Source: Owenia fusiformis (taxonomy: Eukaryota; Annelida; Polychaeta; Sabellida; Oweniidae). From it: 64,000 nucleotides of DNA. The notes under the pieces are model-generated. The model was not told the DNA's origin and did not search any database. It was given only the letters and a program-made list of their open reading frames with translations. Each line of letters opens with the position of its first letter. The stretch's first letter is position 1. The stretch is taken from assembly GCA_903813345.2 (NCBI GenBank), contig CAIIXF020000006.1, forward strand, positions 31,292,024 to 31,356,023. The letters run 5' to 3'. Below, piece after piece: positions 27,201-42,200 of this stretch. The position numbers and the translations under genes are program-made.

Positions 27201-30200
27201 CGCATTGTAGGCAGAATCCCCACAACATTTTTTCTCACAAACATGTATCAGCATCATATGTTTTAGAAAATGAACATGTTTGCGAAAAATAGGCATAGCT
27301 CAGAAGACAACAGAATCATCGATTTAATTCCTCACTTAAGTTACACAAACGGTTCGGGTTAAAAGTGCAGATCTTAACTGTTTTTCAAAAAACCGTTTAT
27401 GTAACTTAAGTGAGGAATTAAATCGACGATTCTATTGTCTTCTGAACTATTTGTTCGCAAACATGTACATTTTCTAAAGCATATGAAACTGATACATGTT
27501 TGTGTATTTCTGTGTTTCTGCCATCATGATTATCTATCAGGCTAAAGATGGCAATCACGGACTCCCCGGGCAATGTCTATTCTTTGTAAGAGGTAGATCT
27601 AACAGAGATCACCATCAAGATTAAGATAACTGCATAAACCATTTGCCATAAACACTTCACCATCCAATCAACACCTCTGCGCCAGATCCCAGTACCCCCA
27701 TAAATGTGGGGTTATTTTGAGTTTTTTTTTATATTTAGGACATTTGTTCCTCAAAATAACCCCACAAAGTTTAGGCTTTGATTCTTTGCGTTTTTTTTCA
27801 GATGATTTGAAGATTCACGTTCTGACAATATCGGCAATTTCCTTACCTTTTTTCTTCTCTTCTGTGAAGAGGATTCTTTTTCCAATGTAATGAGCAATCG
27901 ATCAGTGGAAACAATACTTTATAACTGGAACAATTTGCTGTAATATTTGACTCTCGAAATCTATTCAAATTTTGGCCATTTTCGCGCGTTGCACTCTGGG
28001 AGGAATTATGTGGTAGATGGGAAACTTAACAGTGCCAAACGAAATCACCTGTCAAATTAATAACAAAATTATTGCTAATGCCTAAGTTCAGGAAAACAAA
28101 GGCCGTAGACGGTACAGCAGCCAAACTTGAGGTTGAAAATCCTTTTAATACACCCCGGAAGGTGAAAATCATTTTTCAAAATTTCCCTTCATTTTTACTT
28201 TTGGATTTCGTATTTACACGAAGTTTGTCATTTAGATAAAAAATATCGACTGCGCATGAAATTTGAAAAACTTTTTTAGAAATATCTGTTATCCGTATTA
28301 AATCGTCATTACAAGAATGAATACAACACTTAGAGGGCTATATTTGGAAGCATGTTGAAGATAAATGTCTTGTCGATACGCAAAACATAAAAAGGTGAGT
28401 AAATTCTAATAATATTTATACTACAAATTCTATGTGTATGCTATTGTTTAGCAAATCCCTAAAGAATCAAAGTACTAATCGGTGTGGGGTTATTTTGAGA
28501 AACAAATGTCCTAAATATCAAAAAACCTCAAAATAACCCCACATCTATGGGGGTAGATCACAGGGACCGGATCTGACATGAAAGTCGCTGATGGTTAATT
28601 GACCCCTGGACCCCTTGTAATTGACCTAACGAAAATTATGAACCAGGAATTATGATTGAAAATCGTGATGAAATTGAAAATCAATAACATCGATTCAAAT
28701 ATCAGAATATTCAAAAGTTCATTTTCAAAAATTTTGAAAATTGAAACGATCCCAACTCCACATGAGATTATTTGTGTTCTCGCTGCAAGTACCGGCCATG
28801 CTTTCATTTTAACCTTTGGTGATTGTGTAACATGCATGCATCATTCTTACCTTCGAAAGCTGGCAGTACGGCTCCTAAGTTGCTTTTAAGCAGCAATATT
28901 CTTGAACGTTGGAACTGTCCTCCATGTTGATTTCGACGCGGGAATTCCTCTATTTCTATTGGTATGACTCCACCATTGTTTTGCCGTTTTACTACATGCC
29001 ACAATCAACCTCACTGCCAGCATATCAAACCATGCCCATTTTCCATCAAACTTGGCCCAACTACTATCAGGTGGATGTCCTTCAAAAATCAAGTTGGCAT
29101 GGTTACCAAAGCCTTATAGTTGCCATGGCAACCGTAGAAATGGGGTAAAAAATGAGAGCAAAAAAACACCCAAACCCACCATATTGGCACTAATTTATAA
29201 AATATTTCTAGACATACAAATTTTCTTAAACTTTGATATCATCTAGGACACTTCTAGACAACGAAAATATCAAAAATTGGGGGTAGGTTTACCACTTCGA
29301 TTTTTTTCTAGGCTTGGTCAAAGCAAAACTACGAAAAAAGCACTCATTTTCACTTTTGAATCACCTATTATCGCCCAAATGGCTATATTTTTTCAAGGTC
29401 AAGGTCGCCATGTTAAAAGTAGAATTACGGAGATAAATCTGCTCTTCAGACAATGTTTGATGGCTTTTCTTCACCACGGAACAAAGATCTTTGCGCTGGT
29501 ATGCCCATTTCCATGAGATAATATACGTGAAAGAGGAACTATGTCTTTAAATGTCATCAAAACTTTATGCCAACACGTGAAAAGGCCATTTCGCACTACT
29601 TTTGGCGTAATAATTCCATAATGGAGACATGTTTTCTTATTCAGCACTAGTGTAATTGTTTTTAGGTAATTGAGACATTTCTGATAAAAATGGTATCCAT
29701 AAACATGATATTTTGAATAAAACGGGGCCAAAAAACGACCCCTGAAGATGCCTGGATTATTTGAGATTTTGGTGTTTTTCACTGGCCTGAAAATGGATGG
29801 GGTAGGGGAGTGACACACCTTTTGGGCTTATTCAAGTTAGCATTTTAATCGAATGAATGGCCACATGTTTGGTACCATCTTAAAGCTTGTCACGTCCTCT
29901 TCAATTTGGTACCCATATCATTAGGCCAGACGCTTTATTGTGACGTCACGATGGTACCAAACGATTATAAATTGAAAATTAAGCATCAAAATGCGGCAAA
30001 ATAATGGTATGACTCCACCATTGTTTTGCCGTTTTACTACATGCCACAATCAACCTCACTGCCAGCATATCAAACCATGCCCATTTTCCATCAAACTTGG
30101 CCCAACTACTATCAGGTGGATGTCCTTCAAAAATCAAGTTGGCATGGTTACCAAAGCCTTATAGTTGCCATGGCAACCGTAGAAATGGGGTAAAAAATGA

Positions 30201-33200
30201 GAGCAAAAAAACACCCAAACCCACCATATTGGCACTAATTTATAAAATATTTCTAGACATACAAATTTTCTTAAACTTTGATATCATCTAGGACACTTCT
30301 AGACAACGAAAATATCAAAAATTGGGGGTAGGTTTACCACTTCGATTTTTTTCTAGGCTTGGTCAAAGCAAAACTACGAAAAAAGCACTCATTTTCACTT
30401 TTGAATCACCTATTATCGCCCAAATGGCTATATTTTTTCAAGGTCAAGGTCGCCATGTTAAAAGTAGAATTACGGAGATAAATCTGCTCTTCAGACAATG
30501 TTTGATGGCTTTTCTTCACCACGGAACAAAGATCTTTGCGCTGGTATGCCCATTTCCATGAGATAATATACGTGAAAGAGGAACTATGTCTTTAAATGTC
30601 ATCAAAACTTTATGCCAACACGTGAAAAGGCCATTTCGCACTACTTTTGGCGTAATAATTCCATAATGGAGACATGTTTTCTTATTCAGCACTAGTGTAA
30701 TTGTTTTTAGGTAATTGAGACATTTCTGATAAAAATGGTATCCATAAACATGATATTTTGAATAAAACGGGGCCAAAAAACGACCCCTGAAGATGCCTGG
30801 ATTATTTGAGATTTTGGTGTTTTTCACTGGCCTGAAAATGGATGGGGTAGGGGAGTGACACACCTTTTGGGCTTATTCAAGTTAGCATTTTAATCGAATG
30901 AATGGCCACATGTTTGGTACCATCTTAAAGCTTGTCACGTCCTCTTCAATTTGGTACCCATATCATTAGGCCAGACGCTTTATTGTGACGTCACGATGGT
31001 ACCAAACGATTATAAATTGAAAATTAAGCATCAAAATGCGGCAAAATAATGGTATGACTCCACCATTGTTTTGCCGTTTTACTACATGCCACAATCAACC
31101 TCACTGCCAGCATATCAAACCATGCCCATTTTCCATCAAACTTGGCCCAACTACTATCAGGTGGATGTCCTTCAAAAATCAAGTTGGCATGGTTACCAAA
31201 GCCTTATAGTTGCCATGGCAACCGTAGAAATGGGGTAAAAATGAGAGCAAAAAAACACCCAAACCCACCATATTGGCACTAATTTATAAAATATTTCTAG
31301 ACATACAAATTTTCTTAAACTTTGATATCATCTAGGACACTTCTAGACAACGAAAATATCAAAAATTGGGGGTAGGTTTACCACTTCGATTTTTTTCTAG
31401 GCTTGGTCAAAGCAAAACTACGAAAAAAGCACTCATTTTCACTTTTGAATCACCTATTATCGCCCAAATGGCTATATTTTTTCAAGGTCAAGGTCGCCAT
31501 GTTAAAAGTAGAATTACGGAGATAAATCTGCTCTTCAGACAATGTTTGATGGCTTTTCTTCACCACGGAACAAAGATCTTTGCGCTGGTATGCCCATTTC
31601 CATGAGATAATATACGTGAAAGAGGAACTATGTCTTTAAATGTCATCAAAACTTTATGCCAACACGTGAAAAGGCCATTTCGCACTACTTTTGGCGTAAT
31701 AATTCCATAATGGAGACATGTTTTCTTATTCAGCACTAGTGTAATTGTTTTTAGGTAATTGAGACATTTCTGATAAAAATGGTATCCATAAACATGATAT
31801 TTTGAATAAAACGGGGCCAAAAAACGACCCCTGAAGATGCCTGGATTATTTGAGATTTTGGTGTTTTTCACTGGCCTGAAAATGGATGGGGTAGGGGAGT
31901 GACACACCTTTTGGGCTTATTCAAGTTAGCATTTTAATCGAATGAATGGCCACATGTTTGGTACCATCTTAAAGCTTGTCACGTCCTCTTCAATTTGGTA
32001 CCCATATCATTAGGCCAGACGCTTTATTGTGACGTCACGATGGTACCAAACGATTATAAATTGAAAATTAAGCATCAAAATGCGGCAAAATAATGGTATG
32101 ACTCCACCATTGTTTTGCCGTTTTACTACATGCCACAATCAACCTCACTGCCAGCATATCAAACCATGCCCATTTTCCATCAAACTTGGCCCAACTACTA
32201 TCAGGTGGATGTCCTTCAAAAATCAAGTTGGCATGGTTACCAAAGCCTTATAGTTGCCATGGCAACCGTAGAAATGGGGTAAAAAATGAGAGCAAAAAAA
32301 CACCCAAACCCACCATATTGGCACTAATTTATAAAATATTTCTAGACATACAAATTTTCTTAAACTTTGATATCATCTAGGACACTTCTAGACAACGAAA
32401 ATATCAAAAATTGGGGGTAGGTTTACCACTTCGATTTTTTTCTAGGCTTGGTCAAAGCAAAACTACGAAAAAAGCACTCATTTTCACTTTTGAATCACCT
32501 ATTATCGCCCAAATGGCTATATTTTTTCAAGGTCAAGGTCGCCATGTTAAAAGTAGAATTACGGAGATAAATCTGCTCTTCAGACAATGTTTGATGGCTT
32601 TTCTTCACCACGGAACAAAGATCTTTGCGCTGGTATGCCCATTTCCATGAGATAATATACGTGAAAGAGGAACTATGTCTTTAAATGTCATCAAAACTTT
32701 ATGCCAACACGTGAAAAGGCCATTTCGCACTACTTTTGGCGTAATAATTCCTATTGGTTGATAGAACAGAATACGATAAAAAGCCGAACGAGAAATACAT
32801 CAAATTTGCGAACGATGTACTTTCCGTTTGTAACGCTCGCCCTTGTTGAAAGCTGAGACTAACATAAAAGAGTATATAAGTCTCAGTTGAAAGGGACTAA
32901 AATTTTTGTCCCGAGGTCTGACAAATCGCCGGAAGAGTGGAGTTTTAGTCAATTTACCGATAATTCGCAAACTTTAGTCCCGGTGTAAAAGGGTAGGAGG
33001 TCCTATCAAATTATGGTCCTACTTTCCATTGATTTATATGGTGACCTAAATACAACTCTCCCTTATTCACGCCCGGTGATCGTGAAAATGGGACGGAGGG
33101 GGGGAGCAGGTAATTTCCGCTAGAAAATACAACAAATCTGGTAAAATTATTTTTTCAAGACAGAGTTTACGATTGAATTGCAAATTGAATAAGCGCACGG

Positions 33201-36200
33201 TATGATAAAATATGTTAGGTATTCTAGGATTATTTTTCAACCGATACTCTTTTAAGATATAAGATCTATTAAAAAAGGCGCAACGCAACCAACGTGCAAA
33301 AGTCAACGTTTTTGCTATAAATCAAGCAACAATGGACTACACGACCTGTAATAAATACTTGTTAGTGATGTTATCATAACTAAATTAATGTCATTGCTGA
33401 ATTTATAAAATAAGTTTCCATATGTAAAATAAAAAATAATCGAAAATAATTAAAATGGGACGGAGGGGGGGGGGGAGGGGACGGAGGGGGGAGTAATAAT
33501 TCTATAAAGTGAAACAACTTCACGACTTCTTGTATTTGAAAAATGAACTCATTAACTTAGTAAGAAACTGGATGATATACCCCTTGAGACTGAAAAATGG
33601 GGACATTAGAGTAAAAGGACTTAAACATCGCGAAACATCTCTAATCATGTCTTATATACATATTGCTCCCCCCCCCCCCTCCGTCCCCTCCCCCCCCCCC
33701 CCTCCGTCCCAAATTCATTATTTTCGATTATTTTTTATTTCACATATGGAAACTTATTTTATAAATTCAGCAATGAAATTAATTTAGTTATGATAACATC
33801 ACTTACAAGTATTTATTACAGGTCGTCCAGACCATTGTTGCTTGATTTATAGCAAAAACGTTGATTTGTGCCTGTTGATGGCCTTGCACCTTTTTAAATA
33901 GATCTCATACCTTAGATGCGTATCGTTTCAGAAAAAATCCCAGAAAACTTAACATATTCTACCATACCGTGCGCCTATCCATTTAGCAATTCAATAGTAC
34001 ACTTTTTCTTGAAAAAATAAATCTTCCAGATTTGTTGAATTTCCTAGCAGAAATTGCCTGCTCCCCCCCCCCCTCCGTCCCATATTCACGATCACCGGGC
34101 GTGTTATTATCGTATCCACAATCAGCGCCAGTAAGGGCCTTTACGAAAGGGGACCATAATCCCCAGGGGACCATAATTTCTTTTACACCGGCAAGCTCCA
34201 GAGGAAGTCGACATGGACATCTATTAAGTTCAGAGGAAGAAAATATGGAATTTTATAACTCTGAGAGGAATAATACATGGAAACTTCCAATTTTGAGAGG
34301 AAATTGACATGGAAAAAATGCTCAAAAGGGGGTCTTTGGCGCGGCACATAGGTATTAAGAGGTATATTGGAGTGAACCCCCCGGGACAGAACGTCAGACT
34401 TTTGTCAGCAATAACCCATGGCAAAATTACAACGTCGGAGAAACGTTTTCTTTACATCATATTTCCACTCTTACTCTCAATTACCACGTTAAGTTCATCT
34501 GTGTGAGCCAACATATGCCTGTGCCTCCACCGATCAGTATTTAAAGTTACCACAACTCGAGGCATACATGTATATTCGTTATATATTTAACATTTACTTC
34601 ACGTCACAAATTAAACGAATTTGTTGAGACCACAACGTCTTTGTCACGTTCTTTTTCACATACATGTATATGTATTTTTCACGTTTAAAACCCGTTTCGT
34701 CAACGTCAAAATTAACTGTTTCGACAACGTTGCAAATAAACCAATTTCGTGAGGACATATAAATATCCATGTAAATGTGAAGAGATTTCTTCTATACTCT
34801 TAATAATTAAAAAAGAAACTTCAGCATGATTTCAAAGCTGGTAGTAAATGGTTAATTCATCTTAATTAATGCATACCTCACATAGGTCTACACATCTAGG
34901 GAGGACTGGACAGGGTGGGTTAAAACATGGAGCAACTCGCATCTCACAAAACTCCCCTCGTGGACACACTTTCGTCTACGAATAGAAAACAACTTGAAGT
35001 GGTTATTCAAAATCAAATTAGAGTTAGGACTTATCAGTATCAAAGTACATCATCTGAGACAATGGAGGAACTCACCCGAGGTCCGTTTTGAATACGATTT
35101 TAACCAGAGCTTTTGGAAAATTATACTCATTTAGAGCTCTATCAAGTCCAGCAATGTAAATATAAACTATATCTTAATAAATGCAGGATGTAGCGCCTGA
35201 TTTATGAACATTATATACATAATGTATTTTATCGGGAGATTACGGGGTCTAGCCTTTAATAGAGTTTAGGTTATTTGAATTTCCCGCTGGAACTTGGACA
35301 CATGCCAGGAGCCAATCAGTGAGTGGCACACGACGATCAGCCAATCAGAGCGCAGTGAGGGTATTGAAGACAAGATAGCGTCCCATCTTGCTCGAAGACA
35401 AATTATTGAATTATCTCCGCAAGTTTTTTACACTTTTCTGACGAATAAAGTGTAGGTAAGCATGGAATTTTGTTTCGTTTACGGCGAGTGGGGCTTTTTA
35501 TACTAATTAATAACTTTGTTAACCGTTACAGTGATTAATTTACAGGTCAAGAAAGTGTAAGTATATTGCTTTGGAATAAACCAAATGATATAAGGTTAGA
35601 CTCATTTCCCATTAACTTTTTTCTAATTGTGGTTACAGTTATTACATAGCAATGTCTATAAGATAAATGATATTTATGATATTGAACATCTTTCTCTGCA
35701 AATGTTTACTCTCAAAGCATTCTTCAAATATTTATCGTAACACCTTTCTCCCCAACACGTTATTCTAAGAGCATCTTTACGAAATTTTGAAATTGCAATT
35801 CTGGTTCAACACTTGCATGTTACATACATCACGGCGTAACATTTATCCCCCTAAATTCAAGTTTTACGTAATAGAAGCTGCGAGATGCGCTTCTTCGGCG
35901 CATCTGACAGCTGGGAACCCAAACACCGCTAAAAGGATGGACTCTGTATTCTATAATAATGTACCAACAGAAAGTCATTTTTGTTTTGCTTTGTATGGAA
36001 CAAAGGAGGGCGAGTTGTTTGTAGAATGAATCGGGGGATTTTTTTCATGAATTTCGCTTATGTTTTTCATCCAAAAAACATCAATACACTTTAAAACATT
36101 TTCTTTACTTTACGATTACACCATGTAATTTAAAAATATATTTCTCATTTTCGAAGATAATCCATGGATTAACACCCAGGTATTTTTATTTTTCAATCTT

Positions 36201-39200
36201 CAGAGGGCTGGGAATCAATGATGCTCAACGCTTTTGAATACGATAAATGCTGTTTTAAATAGGTTTTACGTATGCCAATAATTTCTCAAATTATGTAAGC
36301 TGAATGCACTCCTTAATCCCTAGAATGCCTATCATAATAACATTCTTTTGTCTTGGCCACTTAATATGTTTTGTTGCTGTCTGATCATCAAATCAAATTG
36401 TTGTTATTTAAAGATGTCAGTCAAATCTGGTGAAACAGCACAACATTTACCTAAATAGCACGAGTACATATTATGTAACTCATCCATAATATTTCATGCA
36501 TCAGGTATTAAGGCTTAGGGGATTAACTTTTACACATAAACTGAACTGACAGATGTGTATGCTTACATGTACAACTTCCAGGATTGTAAGAATTCAAAAC
36601 TTGTTGATAGCCATATTTTCATGAATGTGACATCGAGATATTATGGCATTTATGAGTGGTAAAACATGAAAAAAGCATTTTCATTTAAAATTAGCATATG
36701 ATTTGAATTGATGCCAAGAAATGTATTAGTTAACTGTATCCGTTTTACATCCATTGCAGTTGGCTACATTATAAGACAAAGCATTCACATGCAAAATGTC
36801 AACACCTGCCATTTGTTACAGACACCAACTGCCAAACACCAACTGCCAAATGATAAACACCAACCACTGAACACCGTCCACAAAAAAGTTTGAGACCATA
36901 ACAATATGTCACCACTTGTATTGGTGACATAAAAATGATCATGGAAAATTGTATTTTTTTTTAAAAGTAGGAACTTCTGAGGTTATTAGAAAATTGGAAG
37001 ACAAGGAAGGATTCTGGCTTTAAGATATTAGGGTTATAAATTCAATGAAACTAAAACAAAACATTCTTTTCTCAAATATCACAGTGTATATTCAAATCAC
37101 AAATACGATATCATACAATTACAATAAGGGTCTAGTGCACTTTCCATTATGATATCCCCATGAACAAAATGAATCATTTTTAGGTGTAACATAAAGAATA
37201 CAATGTCACATAATACTGTGGAAAATATTTGAGCGTTTGGACCCACATGGGCTGAGGTTGGGGTCATTTAGTTCAGCAAGGGTGTATTGACTTGCCATTG
37301 AATGGGCTCCATTGACTTAACATGTGGATATCATCAATTCCAATAGAGGCCATTGGTTTCTATTGATTTTTCACAAAAATACCTAAAATACACTATGACC
37401 TGAATCAATTGCAAATTAAATAATTTCACAGTATGACACAAATGGTATATCACATCAGATGTGCAAATATAAAGTTTGCAATCGATTCAGGTCATACTTC
37501 AAATTAAAAGATTATACATTATTTCCATCATTTTTTCCTACAAAATGGCTATAGAAAAATGCTTCAAAAGCAACTTTTACACTAATGAAATCCCATACAA
37601 CTTTGTAAATCCAAAGATTATACTGTTATGTTTCATTAATCAATAACATAGTTGGATAATATGTTGGGATGTGTAGGATGTAAATGGATTTTGACAGACA
37701 CAAAAAGACTTCTTGGTTTGGCATCTCTACCCCTGTACACTTTATGATTGAATATTGGCCCTAATAAGTTGCCCATTCATCAATACAGTGCTGAATATAG
37801 GTCAACAAGATACTAGTGTACATATAAATGTAATAATACCTATAGCTAGGTCTGAATATTAAACTCCAGCCAAATAGAGCCAGCACAATATTTCAACTTT
37901 TGTAACCCTTGCAAAAAGATTTTCTTGCAATTAAAATGTGAAAATAGCTTAGTGTACTTGTAAGCCAATCTGATTTTAAGGTAGATATGTCTCGATATTT
38001 TTCACTAATTTTCATGATTATAAATACCGATAATCAATGAAAGGGACAATATTTTCACATTTGTAATTGTATGTGTATGCATGGTCCATGGTGTATGTTA
38101 CCATAATTCTTTAAGGCCCAGTCACACCGCCCGGACGTTGCTGGAGCGTTCCTTGAACGTTGAAAAAATTCATCAACGCTCGTCAACGCGCACAAAATGG
38201 GGGAAAAAACAAAAACACGGGCGTTGGCTTAGCGGTGCACCGCTGAAGCTGGCGTTGCTTTAGCGTTGGTTAAGCGGTTGCGAGCGGTAGCTAGCGTTTG
38301 TTTAGCGGTAATGCGAGCGTTGGTATAGCGGCGTTCTGCACACGAGAGCGTTGCCTCGGCGGGGGTATAAATAGCAGCAGCGTTGGTTTATCAGCATATC
38401 GCGTTTGACTACTGGGAAACATTTCAAGTGGGAAGTGTTTAAGAGTAAAGACCTTTATTGGAATTTGTAACTTTAACAAAAGTCCTTCAAGGATTAAAGA
38501 AGAAATGTTTTAAATCTAAAGTGCTTCTATTAATGTAATATGACATTAAGAATGAATAACATTACAATTTTCTTTAATAATCTCTCATATCATTTCAAAC
38601 AAACATATCACAATTTACTCGTTGCATTTCCATTACTTGGAACCGATTTACGTTCAAATTGCTTTAAACAATGTCAAATAACATTTACAGCAAAGTAATA
38701 ATCATGACGCATGACAAATTTTTGCATTGCTGTGCGCGCATCAACTTTTTGTATAATACCATGACGAGTGCAACATTTTACAAGCTGCGCAGAAAATTCA
38801 CAGATAATTTATTGAATTGCTTGCCGTGAAAACACTAGGTATATACTATATTTGAATAAAGGTCTCAGTAAAAGTCTATTTGTATTAACATTTAATGAAA
38901 AACAAATATCGCATTATTCACCTTTTTAAAATCCAAAATCACAAACTTTGAGCGCTTAATTTAGGAATTTACAATGCAAAAATTGAAATGCCAGACATGA
39001 ATATATATCAAATGTAAAATGCACAAGTGTCTCCACAGTGTTCTACACAGTGGTGCATTTCTCCACGTATTTATAGCCAAATTCTGGTCCCGCTCCGACA
39101 CCTCTATACCAATGCCAAAGCAAAGTTCATCGCCGCCATTGGAACGCTGCTACAACGTCCGACACCGTTCCAACAACCCCATGTACGCTGATAAAACGCT

Positions 39201-42200
39201 AACAACCGCTCCACCGACGTTTGTGCAACGTTTAATCGCCGCCCGGGCAACGCTGGCGAAGGCAGCGGTGGTCCAGCGTTTAAGATTTCTGCGTTGGTCT
39301 AGCGGATTCAAGCGTCCACGAACTTGCGTCTAGCGGTGCCAAACTTTGACTGGGCGTTGGTGGAGCGGTGATAAACTTTGCCAGGGCGTATAATTGTCCC
39401 TTTTTCAACGCTCGCAATATTTTGAGCAGCTCAAAACTTTTGGAGCGTTAGGATGGCCACTCGAGAAACATCCGCGTTGGCCGAGCGTTTACAGCGTTGC
39501 TTTAACGGATGCCAACTTTTGTTAAATGGTGGTGAACGTTTACGAGCGTTGATGATTTTTTTCAACGTTCAAGGAACGCTCCAGCAACATTTGGGCGGTG
39601 TGACCGGGCCTTTATATCCACTTAAAATGTCAAAAATATTGCCCAATTTATAATTATCAGATAATTTATTCATCACCAAAATTAGTAAAAATTATCAACA
39701 TGCAGAACTACCTTAAAGAGTTTAATCTCTCACTCAGTCACAATCATGTCAACCAAAACTGTACTTGTATTACATAATATAGGATTATACAGCTTACCAT
39801 ACGTGTGCAATCCATATAGCATCCACACTGGCATCTTTACAGAATCATATATAATTTTTGAATATAAACTAACTCAACCCAATAAGGCGAGTACTAAAGA
39901 ATTTACTTACCTGCCATCTAAACATCTGCTTGGAACTTCCATTGGATTACCATTGGATTCCTCCAAGAGAATATTCTAGGGATTATGGAATGCATTCAGC
40001 TTACATAATTTGAGAAATTATTGGCATACGTAAAACCTAATTAAAACAGCATTTATCATATTCAAAAGCGTTGAGCATCATTGATTCCCAGCCCTCTGAA
40101 GATTGAAAAATAAAAATACCTGGGTGTTAATCCATGGATTATCTTTGAAAATGAGCAATATATTTTTGGATTACATGGTGTAATCTTAAAGAAAACAAAA
40201 TGTTTTAAAGTGTATTGATGTTTTTTGGATGGAAAACATAAGTGAAATTCATGAAAAAAATCCCCCGATTCATTCTACAAACAACTCGCCCTCCTTTGAA
40301 GAAAACGGTGCAGTATGAGACTCAATATCCATGCTTGTAGGTCTAAAATTCTTCGGTTTTTTCGCATATAGTTGGACCACGTGTTTATGTATCCTTTCTG
40401 TATTTATTTATTTTTATTTATTATGCAATATTCATATCACATTAGGTGCAATATATGTATTTAATATAATGATTGACAATATCATTCCATGAACTGCATA
40501 TTTATGCCAAACTGATTAATCGAATGAATTTATATCATTGGTTATTAATGTATAAATTTTTACCAGGGACATTTTTTGTCTCCGTCTTTATGAATGTTGA
40601 CCCAAGCTGCCCATTGGGGGTAGTAATGGGTGTCACTCAGATCTAATGTATACTGTGTCTCATAAGTCGGCACCGGCTGGTGATGTTACAAAATGTTGTT
40701 TTTATTATGTATTTTATATGTATTATAGCATTTTTCATGTTGATTCACCGTATTTTGCTGCCATCTTTCAATGGGTTTCTTATAGGTTTTGTAGGGTAAG
40801 GGATTGCCTTTCATTTCCTATAACTTGGGGGTATTTAACAGAAGTTTTGGGCTTCATTCAGTAGAGAGTTAGATCGGGGGGAACATCACACATCATTTCT
40901 TTTCATCTTATTAATCTCATTTTCATTCTTTCTTTATCTTTGAACAGTTTTATTTTATACTGAAGAGTGTAATTGTACATGTTTAGTCTTTTACTTGGAA
41001 TAAAGTATAGTTTTATGAGTATATTAATTCTGTGTTAATCTTGTCTTTTATACATTACAAGACCAATCCATATTATTTTATGAAGAACCCACAGAGCTAT
41101 TTAAACAACAAAGCTCGAAGCTTCATTGGTGGCAGCGGTGGGATTGGTCTTTGTCTTGTAAAGAGATTCTTTTCGCAGTTTTAGTGTCTTTATTTTCATT
41201 AAAGAGTGGAGATTAGTTCTCTTCACATCTTTAAATTTGATTAACTTTTACTGAAGAGTGGAGATTAGTTCTCTTCGCATCTTCAATATAGCTTTACTCT
41301 TACAAAAGAGCGGAGATTAGTTCTCTTCGTTTCTTTCTTTTAAGTTAGGTTCATTCTATACTGAAGAGTGAATATTAGTTCTCTTCAACTCTTTCTTTAG
41401 GATTTTGTCTTCATATTCAGTTTACTTTGAATGAAGAGTATTTGTCTTCACTGTACTATTTAGTATTAACTTTGCCTTTATGCACAATGTTTGTTTATGC
41501 ATGCATTTAAGTTGACGATCTTCACTTAAAAGACTGATAATGATCTTGCCTTTGTGTACGCTCAGTTAATTTATGCGTAACTTTACCTTGATCTTGTGAA
41601 CAAAAAGAAGACAAAGAGTCGAGAATATTTTATGTTTACACGTGCTATTGTTAAGGGAATCAATTTATCTGGTTTTATTAAGAGATATGAAATTCCATGA
41701 AAATGGCGGGGGTAGTTTGAGACTGGTGGTTTGTTATAGAAAATTATGATGGAATTTCATATTCCATTCTTGTAGTAAGGCCTGGCATTTTAATATAGTA
41801 CTTAAATAATGAGATGTAAAGTCGGCTTTTTGTCATGCGTTCTTGGATATTGCATCTAAGTTGATAAGTTAGCTAGACGAAGAGAATTCATTGTTGTTAA
41901 GTTATGAGATTTGAACTAGGCTTCTTGTCATGTGTTCTTGGATATTGCAACTAAGTTGATAAGTTAGCTAGAAGAAGAGTTCAATGTTGTTTTAGATGAG
42001 GTTGTGTGGTTGTTACTTATTCTTGGATATTGCATCTAAGTTGAATCATAGGTAACAAATGATCCACATGTAAAGCAGTGGGGTAGAATGACTGATATTT
42101 ATCCTTGGATATCGCATCTAAGTTGAATCATAGGTATCAGTTAGCCCACGTGCACTAACACTTAGTAACATTAGTTGGACTCATACGGTATTAGACAGAA

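Noticed and set aside
29277-32650. Repeated 79-, 64- and 115-codon frames in the 1045-bp array
   Set aside because: Conserved only because the DNA units are near-identical; overlapping frames on both strands and no family features.
33509-33787. Frame with a Pro-rich stretch
   Set aside because: Produced by the C tracts of the foldback element.
35787-36029. 80-codon plus-strand frame next to the CCAAT segment
   Set aside because: It runs into the terminal repeat of foldback copy A and matches no family; not enough to call an exon.
41127-41145. Possible tRNA gene fragment
   Set aside because: Only the complement of a tRNA 3' end is present, directly after an LTR, so it is a primer-binding site.
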